Positions 8,694 through 9,571 of a stretch of 9,571 nucleotides of DNA are shown piece by piece. Every line of letters starts with the position of its first letter. Position 1 is the stretch's first letter. The notes under the pieces are model-generated. The model was not told the DNA's origin. It worked only from the letters and a program-made list of their open reading frames with translations, and searched no databases. The translations under genes and the position numbers were made by a program. Location of the stretch: positions 1 through 9,571 of the forward strand of contig SCVT01000365.1 of the NCBI GenBank assembly GCA_004296815.1, in the 5' to 3' direction. Source of the stretch: Reyranella sp. (lineage in GTDB: Bacteria > Pseudomonadota > Alphaproteobacteria > Reyranellales > Reyranellaceae).

Positions 8694-8699
8694 CCTCCT
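8694..8699 (-). promoter_or_regulatory. Strong Shine-Dalgarno of the substrate-binding protein gene
   Basis: Full-consensus AGGAGG on the - strand with a 7-nt spacer to the ATG at 8684-8686. It is the strongest ribosome binding site in the operon. This suits a binding protein made in excess over its permease, and it fixes the start codon. Confidence 0.85.
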
Positions 8700-8711
8700 T
8701 GTTGCCCCAAC

Positions 8712-9571
8712 CTATTGCCTCAACTTCGGGTCCAGGGCGTCGCGCAGCGCGTCGCCCAGGACATTGAACGCGAGAACCACGAGGAAGATCGCCGCGCACG
8801 GCAACGTCGAAACGTGCGGGGCGATCGAAAGGAACTTGCGGCCGTCGGCAGCCATGCTGCCGAGCTCGGCCGTCGGCGGCTGCGCGCCGAGACCCAGGAA
8901 GGAGAGCGCGGCGCCGAGCAGGATCGCCTGGCCGAGCTGCAGGGTCATGTAGATCAGGATGGTCGGCCAGCAGTTGAGCGCGAGATAGCGGCGGATGAGC
9001 GCCGCATCGCCGAGGCCGACGGCGCGGCCGGCCTCCATGTACTCCTGCTGCATGATCGACTGCGCCGCGCCCCGGGCGATGCGGGCGATCGAGGGGATGG
9101 CAGCGACGCTGAGGGCGATCACCAGCGAGACGAGGCCGGTGCCGAGGACCGCGGCGATGGCGAGGCCGAACAGGATCGACGGGAAGGAGAGGAGGACGTC
9201 GACGAGCCGCATCAGCGGCTGGTCGAGACGCTTGAAGTAGGCGGCGCTCAGCCCGATCAGCGCACCGAGCCCGCCGCCCACGGCAACGGCGATCACGCCG
9301 ATTCCCAAGGTGGCCCGCAGTCCGAACAGGATGCGGCTCAGCATGTCGCGGCCCTGATTGTCGGCGCCCAGCAGATACATCGGGCAGCGCTCGCCGCCGA
9401 TCGGACAGAGCCGGAGCCGCATGTTGTTGGCATAGGGATCGAACGGCGCGATCCACGGGGCTAGGACCGCCGCCAGGACGATCACGAACAGGAAGATGGC
9501 GGCGGCCGCGGCGGCCGGATCGCGCATGATTCGACGCCACACCGCGTTCTTGCGGCGGATCGCGGCGATGG
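8712..9571 (-). CDS. Dipeptide-type ABC transporter permease, DppC/OppC type (5' partial)
   Basis: Inner-membrane channel subunit. The frame stays open through the right edge (IAAIRRKNAVWRRIMRDP precedes the first membrane helix), so the N-terminus is cut and the GTG at 9540-9542 is probably not the start. Numbering from that GTG (276 residues), helix 1 is about 11-32. The DppC hallmark LLGADNQGRDMLSRILFG follows at 57-74. Further helices are about 78-100, 118-134 and 136-152, the last two are about 198-219 and 246-264. The EAA loop that docks on the ATPases is EYMEAGRAVGLGDAALIRR (167-185). LSFLGLGAQPPTAELGSM (213-230) and FNVLGDALRDALDP (259-272) are typical of DppC and end the protein. A periplasmic segment has two cysteines, C46 and C53. 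A DppB-type gene is expected just beyond the edge, with the operon promoter further upstream. Confidence 0.93.
   Translation of the reverse strand, partial: IAAIRRKNAVWRRIMRDPAAAAAAIFLFVIVLAAVLAPWIAPFDPYANNMRLRLCPIGGERCPMYLLGADNQGRDMLSRILFGLRATLGIGVIAVAVGGGLGALIGLSAAYFKRLDQPLMRLVDVLLSFPSILFGLAIAAVLGTGLVSLVIALSVAAIPSIARIARGAAQSIMQQEYMEAGRAVGLGDAALIRRYLALNCWPTILIYMTLQLGQAILLGAALSFLGLGAQPPTAELGSMAADGRKFLSIAPHVSTLPCAAIFLVVLAFNVLGDALRDALDPKLRQ

Noticed and set aside
8687..8710. Longer N-terminus of the substrate-binding protein from the - strand start at 8710
   Set aside because: The added eight residues would translate the AGGAGG site itself, and the signal peptide begins properly at 8686.
7163..8767. 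534-codon + strand open frame opposite the binding protein gene
   Set aside because: It is a codon-bias shadow. The - strand frame has a signal peptide, a consensus ribosome binding site and the family 5 pattern.

Overview
This is a GC-rich, tightly packed bacterial chromosomal window (third codon positions almost all G or C). It contains eight protein genes and one tRNA gene. I see no insertion sequence, integrase, CRISPR array or prophage gene. The elongator tRNA-Met has a G1-U72 acceptor end and an encoded CCA. Together with an orphan Bug-type binding protein, a dipeptide-type ABC operon and a YumC-type ferredoxin-NADP reductase, this suggests an alphaproteobacterium (Reyranella-, Bradyrhizobium- or Rhodospirillales-like). 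That placement is inference and has not been tested by search.

Left part (1-2287, + strand): a Bug/TctC-family tripartite tricarboxylate transporter binding protein, cut by the left edge and carrying a Tat-like signal sequence. After 37 bp comes an alkaline-phosphatase-superfamily (type I phosphodiesterase/nucleotide pyrophosphatase) protein. A TATCAT box lies 6 nt before its ATG, so its mRNA may be leaderless.

Middle (2288-3532, + strand): an elongator tRNA-Met gene with its own strong promoter (TTGACA, 16 bp, CATAAA) and a GC-rich terminator-like hairpin. It is followed by a thioredoxin-reductase-like ferredoxin/flavodoxin-NADP+ reductase. This gene converges on the next cluster, and the two stop codons share one CTAG.

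Right part (3529-9571, - strand): one apparent operon, transcribed right to left. It runs in the order DppC-type permease (cut by the right edge), peptide/nickel family substrate-binding protein, SAH-deaminase/chlorohydrolase-type amidohydrolase, DppD-type ATPase, DppF-type ATPase. Gaps are 25, 28 and 10 bp, and the last pair overlaps by 4 bp. The partner DppB-type permease is presumably just beyond the right edge.

The working model is an uptake-and-hydrolysis module. The binding protein captures a small compound in the periplasm, DppBC with DppDF imports it, and the cytoplasmic amidohydrolase deaminates or otherwise hydrolyses it. The substrate cannot be read from the sequence. The least ordinary feature is the amidohydrolase: all metal-ligand positions look intact, but Gln stands where the family normally has its catalytic Glu (His-x-x-Glu). 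Overall the window is mostly ordinary metabolic and transport DNA. I found no convincing evidence of a wholly new system.
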